Shown here: positions 26,416 to 35,529 of the stretch, one piece after another
How positions within the stretch are numbered: position 1 is the stretch's first letter
Layout: each line of letters begins with the position of its first letter
Assembly (NCBI RefSeq): GCF_004346865.1
Contig: NZ_SMGR01000002.1
Coordinates: forward strand, 186,001-250,000
Direction: 5' to 3'
DNA from: Shimia isoporae
GTDB lineage: Bacteria; Pseudomonadota; Alphaproteobacteria; Rhodobacterales; Rhodobacteraceae
Length of the DNA: 64,000 nt
Notes under the pieces: model-generated
The model's input: the letters and a program-made list of their open reading frames with translations, nothing else
The model's database searches: none
What the model was told of the DNA's origin: nothing
Made by a program: the position numbers and the translations under genes

Positions 26416-27338
26416 ACCGCGGGCGCACCCAATCGCTTACGGCACGGCCCGAAAAGAGCCGCCAACGCGAGGATCACACCGGAAACAGTCGCGATCATGC
26501 CTGCCGCGCTAACGGCATTGTCAAAGCCGAACCAGATCGGCCCGTATCCTGCGAGGACATAACCCAGAACCGCTGACATCATGGCGAAGCCAACGCTCCA
26601 GGCGACTTGGGCCTCAAGCCTGTTTGTCATCAGCCGCGCTGCCGCAGGCGGACAAATGAACATTGCGATCACGATGATCGAGCCTACCGCATCAAATGAC
26701 GCAACCGCTGCGATGGCCGCCACCACAACCAGCGCGAGCCCAATACCTTTGGTGCGCATCCCCATGGTCTGGGCAAAACCTTCGTCAAAAGTCGAAAGCA
26801 CCAGAGGTCGCCAGAACACCCACAAAAAACCCGCGACACCGACAAGCGCGATTGCCACGCGAAACAACTCGACCGGCAAACCCGCAAGTGCCGAGGGATC
26901 GGCAAGGCTCTCCCAACCAACAGCGTCCAGCCAGATCAGGCTTTCCAGATTGCCATAAAGCGCATGCTCTACGTCGAGATGCACGCCAGATGTGTCGGAT
27001 TGCTCCAGCAACAGAACCCCCGCTGCAAACAAGGTGGTAAAGGTCAGCCCCATTGCGGCACCGGGCTCGATGCTACCCAGCCGCCTGATTGCCTCGATCA
27101 TCACCACTGCCAAAACAGCCGCCCCAGCTGCGCCCAATAGCATTGGTGCCGCTGCCACAACGCCGGTCACGAGAAAAGCAACAACAATCCCCGGAAGAAC
27201 AACGTGGCTGATCGCATCTCCGATCAAGGCTTGCCGACGCAAGACCAGAAAGTTGCCCGGCAGCGCACAGGCAACCGCCGCAAAAACACCAATCAGGAGA
27301 GGCGTCAGCGACAGAGGGACAAACTCCGCGCCGCTCAT
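26412..27338 (-). CDS. manganese/zinc ABC transporter permease (SitD/TroD type)
   Basis: A 308-residue ABC-3 family permease with about nine hydrophobic segments and family motifs LVLRRQALIGDAISHVVLPGIV and SFDAVGSIIVIAMFICPPAAARL. It is the last gene of a four-gene metal importer operon and its start overlaps the preceding permease stop by four bases. The minus-strand stop lies within the CTAG that also ends the SulP gene, so two convergent genes end on the same four bases with no space for a terminator. Confidence 0.93.
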   Translation of the reverse strand: MSGAEFVPLSLTPLLIGVFAAVACALPGNFLVLRRQALIGDAISHVVLPGIVVAFLVTGVVAAAPMLLGAAGAAVLAVVMIEAIRRLGSIEPGAAMGLTFTTLFAAGVLLLEQSDTSGVHLDVEHALYGNLESLIWLDAVGWESLADPSALAGLPVELFRVAIALVGVAGFLWVFWRPLVLSTFDEGFAQTMGMRTKGIGLALVVVAAIAAVASFDAVGSIIVIAMFICPPAAARLMTNRLEAQVAWSVGFAMMSAVLGYVLAGYGPIWFGFDNAVSAAGMIATVSGVILALAALFGPCRKRLGAPAV

Positions 27339-28540
27339 ACTGTCACGCCTCGCGGGCCGCCAATCCGCCTGTCAATTTCCGCAATCTGATCGCTGGTCAA
27401 AACCGTTTCGATTTCCCGCAAACCGTCATACATCGCAGCCGCGCTTTCGAACGCCTGATCCGCACGCACGAACTCCCATCGCTTTTCATCCCGCAGCGCC
27501 TTCGCAGCCCGTGCCTTCCCATCTTCCGTCGCAACGCCATCCGCGTGGGCGAGCCCCGCGCGCTTCAACAGATTTAACGTGAAACGCTCATAGATCGGCT
27601 GTCCCGATGCCAGCGCCAACAACCCTTGCCGCATGTGGACACGCCGCTGAAATCGGCGATGTCGCAAAGCAACTGCAAGCAAACCGCGTCCCGGCGCAAG
27701 CAACAGAGACACAGCAAACAGAGCAAAGCTCGTTAGCACAATGATAGGACCAGTCGGCAGCGCTGGCGCAGTTGCTGAAAGCGCCGCTCCAGCCCAAGCC
27801 GCAAGCCCACCGCAGGCACCCGAAATCAGGGCCATCCGATCAGTCCGATCAGTCCAAAAACGCGCCGTAACTGGTGGTATAATCAACATTGCCACAATCA
27901 GGACCAGGCCGACCACTTTGAGACCGACCACAGTCACCGCCATTGCCAAGCCCATGATCGCCAAGTCCACCCGCTGCACGTTGACGCCACTGGCTGCGGC
28001 GAATTCCGGATCAAAGGCCACCAGACTCATGGGGCGACGCAAGGCAACCACCAACAAGAGCGTTAGCAACCCTCCCACTGCGATCACAACCGCATCGTTG
28101 AACAACATGCCGGCGGTCGACCCGAGCAAAAACCCTTCAAGTCCGGCGGCCCGACCCGCGCTAAGCGTCTGGATAACCGTGAGCAATACCACGCCAAAGC
28201 CAAAGAAAACGGACAGCACCGCCCCGATCGCCGCATCTTCCGCCAAGCGTGTGCGCCCTGTCAGCCAGTTCACGCATAAAAGGCCAAGCCACGAAGACAC
28301 GGCTGCTCCCAAAAGCAAAAATGGCAAGTTGCGGCCGTCACTTCCCAGCGCCACCATCACGATAAAGGCAAGCGCCACGCCCGGCAAAGTGGCATGGCTG
28401 ATGGCGTCACTCACGAGCGCGCGCTTTCTCAAATAGAGAAATGTTCCTGTAACACCTGCCGCCACGCCAAGCAGCGCAGCCCCCACAGTCACCAGTGTGG
28501 CATTGTATCCAAGCTGTAGCGTCAGCGCGTCCCAAAGCAT
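27335..28540 (-). CDS. manganese/zinc ABC transporter permease with C-terminal extension
   Basis: A 401-residue ABC-3 permease (SitC/TroC type). Residues 1–290 are the membrane part (LYLRKRALVSDAISHATLPGVA; GLKVVGLVLIVAMLIIPPVTARF). Residues 292–401 form a soluble tail (RHRRFQRRVHMRQGLLALASG; LTLNLLKRAG-like segments) not found in short homologues. Some TroC proteins carry a DtxR-like winged-helix tail; this one has a similar position and size, but I cannot confirm the fold. It overlaps the next permease (ATGA) and is four bases from the ATPase gene. Confidence 0.92.
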   Translation of the reverse strand: MLWDALTLQLGYNATLVTVGAALLGVAAGVTGTFLYLRKRALVSDAISHATLPGVALAFIVMVALGSDGRNLPFLLLGAAVSSWLGLLCVNWLTGRTRLAEDAAIGAVLSVFFGFGVVLLTVIQTLSAGRAAGLEGFLLGSTAGMLFNDAVVIAVGGLLTLLLVVALRRPMSLVAFDPEFAAASGVNVQRVDLAIMGLAMAVTVVGLKVVGLVLIVAMLIIPPVTARFWTDRTDRMALISGACGGLAAWAGAALSATAPALPTGPIIVLTSFALFAVSLLLAPGRGLLAVALRHRRFQRRVHMRQGLLALASGQPIYERFTLNLLKRAGLAHADGVATEDGKARAAKALRDEKRWEFVRADQAFESAAAMYDGLREIETVLTSDQIAEIDRRIGGPRGVTV

Positions 28541-28544
28541 GGGA

Positions 28545-29351
28545 TCACCCCGCGACCAGATCCAGTTGATCTATCTGGCCGGTGGCCAAACGACCACCAT
28601 AAGTCTTGTCGAGGTTTTCTGCAGTAAAGGCCTCCTCAACGGTGCCTTCGGCAATCTTGCGCGTATTGATCAGGAACACGCGATCAAAATACTCCGCGAC
28701 TGTCGCAAGATCATGGTGTACCGCAACAACGGTCTTGCCTTGCGCCTTCAAGGACTTGAGCACATCAATGATGGCTTTCTCGGTCGCAGCATCCACGCCG
28801 GCAAATGGCTCGTCCAAAAGATAGAGGTCCGCCTCTTGGGCAAGTGCCCGTGCAAGAAACACACGTTGTTGTTGCCCGCCCGAAAGCTGGCCAATCTGCC
28901 GATCCGCAAAATCTGCCATTCCGACCCGCTCCAAGCAGGCCATCGCCTTCGCGCGATGCTGCCCGCGGATACGCCTCAAAAGACCCAACTCCCGGTACAG
29001 GCCCATCAGTACGACATCAATCACTCGCGTCGGGAAATCCCAGTCCACGCTTGCCCGCTGTGGCACATAGGCGATACGGCTACGCTCCTTGTCCAGCGGT
29101 TTGCCAAACACCGAAACTTGCCCCGCCAATGAGGAGACCACACCCAAGGCTGCCTTCAACAGCGTGGATTTGCCCGCGCCGTTCGGTCCAATGATCGCGG
29201 TCATTGAGCCTTCTGCTACGGTCATGTCAACAGAGAAAACCACCGGAGTCTGGCCATAGCTTACGGTCATCCCGCGCACTGCCATCGGGCTTGCATCAAG
29301 CCCTGGCCCTGTAGGGATCATCCCATCGTTTGCTGCCAATTCCACGGTCAT
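28545..29351 (-). CDS. manganese/zinc ABC transporter ATPase (SitB/TroB type)
   Basis: A 268-residue ATP-binding subunit. Walker A is [16 protein letters not shown], the signature is [18 protein letters not shown], and Walker B is [12 protein letters not shown], followed by the switch histidine in [29 protein letters not shown] is typical of the metal-chelate group. I chose the ATG at 29351, ten bases after the binding-protein stop with GAGG upstream. An ATG at 29387 would overlap the upstream gene by 26 bases. Confidence 0.95.
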   Translation of the reverse strand: MTVELAANDGMIPTGPGLDASPMAVRGMTVSYGQTPVVFSVDMTVAEGSMTAIIGPNGAGKSTLLKAALGVVSSLAGQVSVFGKPLDKERSRIAYVPQRASVDWDFPTRVIDVVLMGLYRELGLLRRIRGQHRAKAMACLERVGMADFADRQIGQLSGGQQQRVFLARALAQEADLYLLDEPFAGVDAATEKAIIDVLKSLKAQGKTVVAVHHDLATVAEYFDRVFLINTRKIAEGTVEEAFTAENLDKTYGGRLATGQIDQLDLVAG

Positions 29352-29361
29352 TCGTCCAACC

Positions 29362-30324
29362 TCAGCTTCCAGCCGACAACTTGCCATTCAGGCCACGATC
29401 AGGCGCTTCACCACCCAACGCAGATGCAATCACGGTGACATTATGGTCGATCATGCCCACATAAGTGCCTTCATAGGTCCCCTCGGTCCCCATGGCGTCA
29501 CTGAACAATTCGCCACCAATCTTGACGTCATGGCCCTTGGCCGCAGCTCCTTCGATCACCGCCCGCATGGAACGGTCTGAAACCGAGCTTTCTACAAAAA
29601 CCGCACCAATCTTGCGCTCTACCAGCATGTCCACCAGCGCGCTGATCCGGTTCAAACCAGCCTCGGATTCGGTGGAAATACCCTGAATGCCCATGACCTC
29701 AAAATCGTAGGCTGTGCCGAAATACCCAAACGCGTCATGCGCCGTAAGCAACACACGGGACTCTGCGTTAACCGTTGCCAAAGTGCGATTGGCGTAGTCT
29801 GCCAATACGCGTAACTCGTCCGCAAACGCCGACGCATTCGCCTCAAACACTGCGCGTTGCTCAGGCCTCGCTTCAATCAGGGCATCGCGCACGCGCTCCG
29901 CGACCAGTACCCAAATCTTCGGGTCCATCCATACGTGCGGGTCGTATTTGTCGTTGTAATCGTCATGTCCACGCAAAAGATCGCGCGGCAACTTGTCGGT
30001 TACTGAAACAACGGAACCGCGTTTTTCTAGCTTGTGAAAGAAGTCTTCCATTTGCGCTTCGAGATACAGACCGTGCCAGAAAACAATGTCCGCACGGGTC
30101 ATTGCAACGATGTCAGAACGAGTCTGGCGATAAGCATGCGGGTCCACGCCAGGCCCCATCAGACCCCGAACTTCCACCATGTCGCCACCTATCCGGCGCA
30201 CGGTGTCCGCGATCATGCCAGTGGTGGCTACAACGTTCAATTTGCCTGCCGCAAAACTTGCCCTCGGCGCAACGGCAAAGCCGGCGGCGGCACTCAAAAT
30301 GAACTGTCTGCGAGAGAATCGCAT
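29362..30324 (-). CDS. manganese/zinc-binding periplasmic protein (SitA/TroA type)
   Basis: A 320-residue cluster 9 metal-binding protein, first gene of the importer operon. The N-terminus [20 protein letters not shown] has a twin-arginine-like SRRQF motif, so export of the folded protein by Tat is possible. Metal ligand histidines are expected in [25 protein letters not shown] and [12 protein letters not shown], and the carboxylate in MIDHN. Manganese versus zinc cannot be told from the sequence, but the absence of a His-rich loop and the Fur/Mur-like box upstream favour manganese or iron. Confidence 0.93.
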   Translation of the reverse strand: MRFSRRQFILSAAAGFAVAPRASFAAGKLNVVATTGMIADTVRRIGGDMVEVRGLMGPGVDPHAYRQTRSDIVAMTRADIVFWHGLYLEAQMEDFFHKLEKRGSVVSVTDKLPRDLLRGHDDYNDKYDPHVWMDPKIWVLVAERVRDALIEARPEQRAVFEANASAFADELRVLADYANRTLATVNAESRVLLTAHDAFGYFGTAYDFEVMGIQGISTESEAGLNRISALVDMLVERKIGAVFVESSVSDRSMRAVIEGAAAKGHDVKIGGELFSDAMGTEGTYEGTYVGMIDHNVTVIASALGGEAPDRGLNGKLSAGS

Positions 30325-30355
30325 TTATCACCTCTGTTTTCAGTCAAATTGAATA

Positions 30356-30370
30356 TGAGAACCATTCTCA
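30356..30370. promoter_or_regulatory. Fur/Mur-like operator of the metal importer operon
   Basis: TGAGAACCATTCTCA is an inverted repeat TGAGAA–N3–TTCTCA, 32 bases upstream of the binding-protein start. It sits in an AT-rich stretch that continues with TATTCTCATATTTTTTC. A FUR-family repressor (Mur or Fur) is the likely ligand. Confidence 0.6.
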
Positions 30371-30512
30371 ATACTGTCAACGCAATTGCGACTTATTCTC
30401 ATATTTTTTCTGACCATAAGATCAAAAAAATGCAGATTCACGCTTTCTAAATCTTGCATCGGTTACGTGATCTGAGTCATTTTGGACCTGTTTTCCTCAA
30501 CAGGATGGATCG

Positions 30513-31505
30513 ATGCAGACGCCCACCATTTCCGCCGAAGGGCACCAGCTGCCTACGGCGATTGAACCGCGCAACCCCGGCATGCCGCTGGACCTCGATT
30601 GGGTCCGCACGGCACAGGCGAATACTTCGGCGATCGAACGCCGTGCTAAGACCTTGCCGGGTCGACGTTCGGTCAAGAAAGACCATCAAGCCGCATGGCT
30701 CTGCAAGGCGATCTCGCTGATTGACCTGACCACGCTATCTGGTGACGACAGCGAAGGCCGCGTCGAACGTCTTTGTGCAAAAGCCAGACAACCGGTCCGT
30801 GCTGACATTCTGGAAGCTTTGGGCATGGAAGGCCTCACAACGGGTGCTGTCTGCGTTTATCACGACATGATCGAAACCGCCGTGAGCGCTCTCAAGGGAA
30901 CCGGTATCCCGGTCGCAGCTGTGTCGACCGGGTTCCCGGCGGGCCTGTCACCCTATCACCTGCGGATCGCAGAAATTGGAGAGAGCGTCAAAGCAGGCGC
31001 GGAAGAAATCGACATCGTCATCACCCGCCGCCACGTCCTTCAGGGCAATTGGCAGGCGCTCTATGATGAAATGAAAGAGATGCGCGAAGCTTGCGGAGAC
31101 GCCCACGTTAAGGCGATCCTCGCCACGGGTGAACTCGGAACCTTGCGCAACGTCGCACGCGCCTCACTTGTCTGCATGATGGCTGGTGCCGACTTCATCA
31201 AAACGTCCACAGGCAAGGAAAGCGTCAACGCGACCCTTCCAGTCTCTCTTGTTATGATCCGTGCCATTCGGGATTACTATGACCAAACCGGATACCGTGT
31301 TGGCTACAAACCGGCAGGCGGAATCTCCAAAGCCAAAGACGCTTTGGTGTACCTCTCACTGATAAAAGACGAACTTGGCGACCGCTGGTTGCAACCCGAC
31401 CTCTTCCGCTTCGGTGCCTCGTCCCTGCTGGGCGACATCGAGCGTCAACTCGAACATCACCTTACCGGCCACTACTCAGCCGGATACCGCCACGCGATGG
31501 GATAA
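30513..31505 (+). CDS. deoC: deoxyribose-phosphate aldolase
   Basis: Cleaves 2-deoxyribose 5-phosphate to glyceraldehyde 3-phosphate and acetaldehyde. It is a 330-residue long-form DeoC. Active-site segments are AVSTGFPAG, EIDIVI, the Schiff-base lysine in DFIKTSTGKE and the second lysine in VGYKPAGGI. About 80 extra N-terminal residues precede the barrel, as in eukaryote-like DeoC. The ATG at 30513 follows AGGATGGATCG. The downstream aldehyde dehydrogenase could oxidise the acetaldehyde produced. Confidence 0.95.
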   Translation: MQTPTISAEGHQLPTAIEPRNPGMPLDLDWVRTAQANTSAIERRAKTLPGRRSVKKDHQAAWLCKAISLIDLTTLSGDDSEGRVERLCAKARQPVRADILEALGMEGLTTGAVCVYHDMIETAVSALKGTGIPVAAVSTGFPAGLSPYHLRIAEIGESVKAGAEEIDIVITRRHVLQGNWQALYDEMKEMREACGDAHVKAILATGELGTLRNVARASLVCMMAGADFIKTSTGKESVNATLPVSLVMIRAIRDYYDQTGYRVGYKPAGGISKAKDALVYLSLIKDELGDRWLQPDLFRFGASSLLGDIERQLEHHLTGHYSAGYRHAMG

Positions 31506-31509
31506 TGAC

Positions 31510-31809
31510 ATGACCGTAAACGCAGCAAATTGGCCAAACGCCAAAGAATATTTCGCTAAACTTGCAACCGGACTGGCCGACGAACCCGGCCGGACGGCAT
31601 TTCTTTACACCCAATCCCAAATCCGTGAGAGTGACGACGCTCAAAAACTCTACATAGGTCGTGCCGGCAGCGGCGGCATCGAGTTCGTGTTTTGCCGTGG
31701 AGAGAAAGGCGTCTGGGCCTACTATCCGATCGACGATGAATTGCGCATGCTGGCCGAAGACGTGAGCGACTTCATCGAAGGCTGGCGCACTGACACAATC
31801 AAGGTATGA
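31510..31809 (+). CDS. small protein of unknown function in the deoC operon
   Basis: A 99-residue soluble protein, MTVNAANWPNAKEYF..., with no signal peptide or membrane segment. I do not recognise the family. It has an acidic C-terminal half (PIDDELRMLAEDVSDFIEG). It starts four bases after the deoC stop, and its own stop overlaps the next ATG (ATGA), so it is translated together with deoC and the aldehyde dehydrogenase. A helper role in deoxyribose or aldehyde metabolism is a guess from position only. Confidence 0.75.
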   Translation: MTVNAANWPNAKEYFAKLATGLADEPGRTAFLYTQSQIRESDDAQKLYIGRAGSGGIEFVFCRGEKGVWAYYPIDDELRMLAEDVSDFIEGWRTDTIKV

Positions 31810-34160
31810 CCCATATGACCGTGAAAGAAATTTTCGAAACCATGGATTATGGCCCTGCCCCCGAAAGTGCCGGCGATGCGCTGGCTTGGATTGTCGATCA
31901 GGGCGCGGCCTTCGGGCACTTCATCGACGGCGACTGGACGGCACCGCGCAAAGACTTCCAGTCCAAGAACCCGGCAAACGGCGAAACCCTCGCTGATCTG
32001 ACACAAGCCACGCAGGACGAAGTCAACGCTGCGGTCACGGCTGCGCGCAAAGCCCAAGGCAAATGGGAAAGTCTCGGCGGTCACGGCCGCGCGAAGTATC
32101 TTTATGCCATTGCACGCCTTCTGCAGAAACACAGCCGTCTCTTTGCGGTTCTGGAAACGCTGGATAACGGCAAACCGATCCGCGAAAGCCGCGACATCGA
32201 CATCCCGCTGGTGCAGCGCCATTTCTACTACCACGCAGGCATGGCCCAACTGATGGAAGCCGAACTGCCCAATGCTCAGGCTCTGGGCGTGTGCGGCCAG
32301 ATCATCCCTTGGAACTTCCCGTTATTGATGCTCGCGTGGAAAGTCGCACCGGCACTGGCTATGGGCAACACAGTGGTTCTGAAACCTGCGGAATATACTT
32401 CGCTTACAGCGTTGGCTTTTGCCGACATCTGTCAACAGGCGGGCCTACCCGCGGGCGTTGTGAACATCGTCACCGGCGATGGTGCGGTTGGCGAAATGAT
32501 CACCGCGCACGAAGACATCAACAAGGTAGCGTTCACCGGCTCAACCGAGGTGGGCAAACGCATTCGCGAAGCGACGGCGGGATCCGGTAAGTCGCTGACT
32601 TTGGAACTCGGTGGCAAGTCCCCTTACATCGTGTTTGACGACGCGGACATCGACAGCGCGATTGAAGGCCTTGTTGACGCCATCTGGTTCAATCAGGGTC
32701 AGGTCTGCTGCGCCGGCTCCCGTCTTCTGGTTCAGGAAGGCATCTCCGAAAAGTTCCACACCAAACTCAAAGCCCGCATGGACGGGCTACGCCTTGGCAA
32801 CCCACTCGACAAATGCATCGACGTGGGAGCGGTTGTGGATCCAGTGCAATTGCAGACCATCACCCAGATGGTTGACGGCAACACCGAGGGCGAAACCTAC
32901 AAGGCTGCCGTCGATATGCCGCTCGAGGGCTGCTTCTACCCGCCAACACTGATCACCGGCCTCGCGCCTTCATCAAAGTTGATGCAGGAAGAGATCTTCG
33001 GACCAGTACTGGTTTCGACCACCTTCCGCACGCCGTCCGAAGCCGTCCAGCTGGCGAACAACACGCGCTACGGGTTGGCGGCAACTCTCTGGACTGAAAA
33101 CGTGAACCTCGCGCTCGACATCGCGCCCAAACTGGTCGCCGGTGTTGTGTGGGTGAACGCCACCAACCTGTTTGATGCTGCTGCCGGTTTCGGCGGCGTG
33201 CGCGAAAGCGGCTATGGGCGTGAAGGCGGCTGGGAAGGTCTCTCGGCCTACACGAAACCCAAGGGCACTGCGAAAGCCCTCAAGCCTGTCGAACCCTTCT
33301 CCGGCGACAAAGGTCCGCTTGATCCGCTGGACCGCACGCCGAAACTCTACATCGGTGGCAAACAGGCGCGTCCTGATGGCGGTTACAGCCAGAACATCTA
33401 CGGCAAAAACGGCGCGCTCCTGGGCCAGGCCCCGATCGCGAACCGTAAGGATGTCCGTAACGCCGTTGAAGCTGCGCATGCGGCCAAAGGCTGGTCCGGC
33501 ACTACTGGTCACCTGCGCGCGCAGATCCTCTACTACATCGCGGAAAACTTGTCCGCTCGCAGCGAAGAATTTGCGCACCGCATCAATGCGTTGACCGGTG
33601 GCAAACAGGGTGAGGCAGAAGTGGAAACTTCCATTCGCCGCCTCTTCACTTATGCCGCGTGGGCCGACAAATACGACGGACAGGCACATGGTGTCCCGAT
33701 CCGCGGCGTTGCGCTTGCGATGAAGGAACCTGTGGGCGTGATCGGCGCGCTTTGTCCAGACGAAACTCCACTTCTGGGACTGGTCTCTGTCATGGCGCCA
33801 GCCATCGCAATGGGCAATCGCACGGTACTGATCGCATCCCAAGCCTATCCGCTTGCCGCAACAGATTTCTATCAGGTTCTGGAAACTTCAGATGTGCCAG
33901 GTGGTGTCGTAAACATCCTAACGGGCCAGCACAGTGACCTCGCGAAGCCGCTCGCAGGTCACATGGACGTTGACGCAACTTGGTCGTTCTCATCGACTGA
34001 TCTGTCCGCTGAAATCGAACGTGAAAGCGCGGGCAACCTAAAGCGCACATGGGTCAACAATGGCCTTGCGCGGGACTGGTTTGGCGCCGAGGGAGAGGGC
34101 CGCGCTTTCTTGCAAGCCGCGACCGAGGTGAAGAATATCTGGGTGCCCTACGGCGAATAA
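31806..34160 (+). CDS. double-length aldehyde dehydrogenase
   Basis: A 784-residue protein made of two ALDH-like halves. The first (about 30–480) is complete: IIPWNFPLLML, FTGSTEVGKRI, the general base in LELGGKSP and the nucleophile in NQGQVCCAGSRLL. The second (about 500–784) resembles a truncated ALDH (YIGGKQARPDGGYSQ; GVIGALCPDETPLLGL; GGVVNILTG) but shows no matching catalytic cysteine segment, so it is probably structural, as in ALDH16-type proteins. Placed after deoC, the likely substrate is acetaldehyde or a similar aldehyde. The start overlaps the previous stop; MTHM offers a second ATG three codons later. Confidence 0.92.
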   Translation: MTHMTVKEIFETMDYGPAPESAGDALAWIVDQGAAFGHFIDGDWTAPRKDFQSKNPANGETLADLTQATQDEVNAAVTAARKAQGKWESLGGHGRAKYLYAIARLLQKHSRLFAVLETLDNGKPIRESRDIDIPLVQRHFYYHAGMAQLMEAELPNAQALGVCGQIIPWNFPLLMLAWKVAPALAMGNTVVLKPAEYTSLTALAFADICQQAGLPAGVVNIVTGDGAVGEMITAHEDINKVAFTGSTEVGKRIREATAGSGKSLTLELGGKSPYIVFDDADIDSAIEGLVDAIWFNQGQVCCAGSRLLVQEGISEKFHTKLKARMDGLRLGNPLDKCIDVGAVVDPVQLQTITQMVDGNTEGETYKAAVDMPLEGCFYPPTLITGLAPSSKLMQEEIFGPVLVSTTFRTPSEAVQLANNTRYGLAATLWTENVNLALDIAPKLVAGVVWVNATNLFDAAAGFGGVRESGYGREGGWEGLSAYTKPKGTAKALKPVEPFSGDKGPLDPLDRTPKLYIGGKQARPDGGYSQNIYGKNGALLGQAPIANRKDVRNAVEAAHAAKGWSGTTGHLRAQILYYIAENLSARSEEFAHRINALTGGKQGEAEVETSIRRLFTYAAWADKYDGQAHGVPIRGVALAMKEPVGVIGALCPDETPLLGLVSVMAPAIAMGNRTVLIASQAYPLAATDFYQVLETSDVPGGVVNILTGQHSDLAKPLAGHMDVDATWSFSSTDLSAEIERESAGNLKRTWVNNGLARDWFGAEGEGRAFLQAATEVKNIWVPYGE

Positions 34161-34183
34161 GTCGCAACACCCGAAAAACGACA

Positions 34184-34211
34184 AAGGGCGGCCGCATCCG
34201 GCCGCCCTTTT
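34184..34211. terminator. strong terminator after the deoC operon
   Basis: GGGCGGCCG and CGGCCGCCC enclose the loop CATC, with AAA before and TTTT after. It can act on both strands and separates the aldehyde dehydrogenase gene from the convergent M16 peptidase gene. Confidence 0.93.
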
Positions 34212-34230
34212 CATTTCAAAATGCTGTGGC

Positions 34231-35529
34231 TCAAACGCCTTCCGGCTTGCCAACCACAACAAAAGTCAACGCATCTGGATCCAGCAATTCCTTCGCAACG
34301 CGATTGACGTCTTCAACTGTCACGGCGTTGACGTAGTCATTCCGGTTCACGATATAGTCGCGCGGCATCCCGTCCATCTGCATACCCACCATGATGGTTG
34401 CAATGGCCCCATTGCCGTCAAATCGAAGTGGATAGGCGCCGGTTAGAAGCGCCTTTGCCTTTTCAACCTCTTCCTCGGTGGCGCCGTTTTCGGCCATCTT
34501 GGCCCATTCTTCGCGAATAACAGAGATCGATTCCGCGATCCGATTGTTGGCGCTGGAGACCGACCCCATGTAGATGTCTGCCTGATCGCGAAGAACGAGA
34601 TACGAATAGACGCCATAGGTAAGGCCCCGTTTCTTGCGCACTTCATTCATCAAACGGCTCTCGAAGCCGCCGCCGCCCAGCACCACGTTCAGTACATAGG
34701 CAGCAAAAAAGTCCTCGTCATCGCGGTGAATCCCGGGCTGCGCAAAGAGCGCAACAGATTGCGGTGTATCAAAGTCCACAACATCTGCTCCGCCTGAGAA
34801 ACTGACCTCCGCTTTGCCTGGTAAAGGCGCGCCAGTTTCGGGCAAATCTCCAAGAAGCGCATCCAGCATCGGGCCCAATTCTTCGGCGGTCACGTCGCCG
34901 ACCACCCCTACAAATAGCCTATCCTTGGCCAAAGCCCCCTTGTGTGCAGCGACAAGATCATCACGCGTCAAAGCGGAAACGCTTTCAATCGTTCCTTCGC
35001 CAGAGGTCGCGTACGGGTGATCCCCGTATGTCAAGGCGCTCAAACGTTTCCCAGCGATCTTGTCAGGGTCTTTCAGGCTGCTGCGCAAGCCGGAAAGTAC
35101 TTGGCTCCGAACGCGCTCGACGGCCACTTCGGGGAAAGTCGGATCCACCAGTGACAAACGCAAAAGGTCGAGCGCCTCGTCTTGGTTTTCGGTCAAGAAA
35201 CGCGCTGAAATCGACACAGCATCAGCATTGCTGTCATAGCCAAACTGAGCCGCCAGAGCCTCGCTCTCACGTGCGAACCCCTGCGCATCCAGCCCTCCGG
35301 CGCCTTCTTCCAACAAGCCGACCATGAGGTTCGTCGCCCCTCGCTTGCCAGCCGCATCAAGCGACGTCCCACCGCGGAACCGCAATTCCATCGCCACAAA
35401 AGGGATAGATGGCTCTTCTACAAGCCACGCCTTGATGCCGCCCGGTGAGGTTACTTCCTTAATGTTGATTTCAGCCCAAGCCGGTACCGCGACCACAACA
35501 GCTACAAATGCCAAAACTAACCGGATCAT
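34231..35529 (-). CDS. M16 family peptidase-like protein, non-catalytic partner
   Basis: A 432-residue protein with signal peptide (MIRLVLAFVAVVVAVPAWA), hence periplasmic. The insulinase fold is recognisable (RFRGGTSLDAAGKRGATNLMVGLLEEG; LFVGVVGDVTAEELG; GGGGFESRLMNEVRKKRGLTYG), but where the zinc motif HxxEH should be it has NLMVGLLEE, so it cannot bind the catalytic metal in the usual way. It retains the late R/Y element (RGLTYGVYSY) found in partner subunits. Its start overlaps the stop of the catalytic M16 gene by four bases, so the two probably form a heterodimer. Confidence 0.92.
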   Translation of the reverse strand: MIRLVLAFVAVVVAVPAWAEINIKEVTSPGGIKAWLVEEPSIPFVAMELRFRGGTSLDAAGKRGATNLMVGLLEEGAGGLDAQGFARESEALAAQFGYDSNADAVSISARFLTENQDEALDLLRLSLVDPTFPEVAVERVRSQVLSGLRSSLKDPDKIAGKRLSALTYGDHPYATSGEGTIESVSALTRDDLVAAHKGALAKDRLFVGVVGDVTAEELGPMLDALLGDLPETGAPLPGKAEVSFSGGADVVDFDTPQSVALFAQPGIHRDDEDFFAAYVLNVVLGGGGFESRLMNEVRKKRGLTYGVYSYLVLRDQADIYMGSVSSANNRIAESISVIREEWAKMAENGATEEEVEKAKALLTGAYPLRFDGNGAIATIMVGMQMDGMPRDYIVNRNDYVNAVTVEDVNRVAKELLDPDALTFVVVGKPEGV

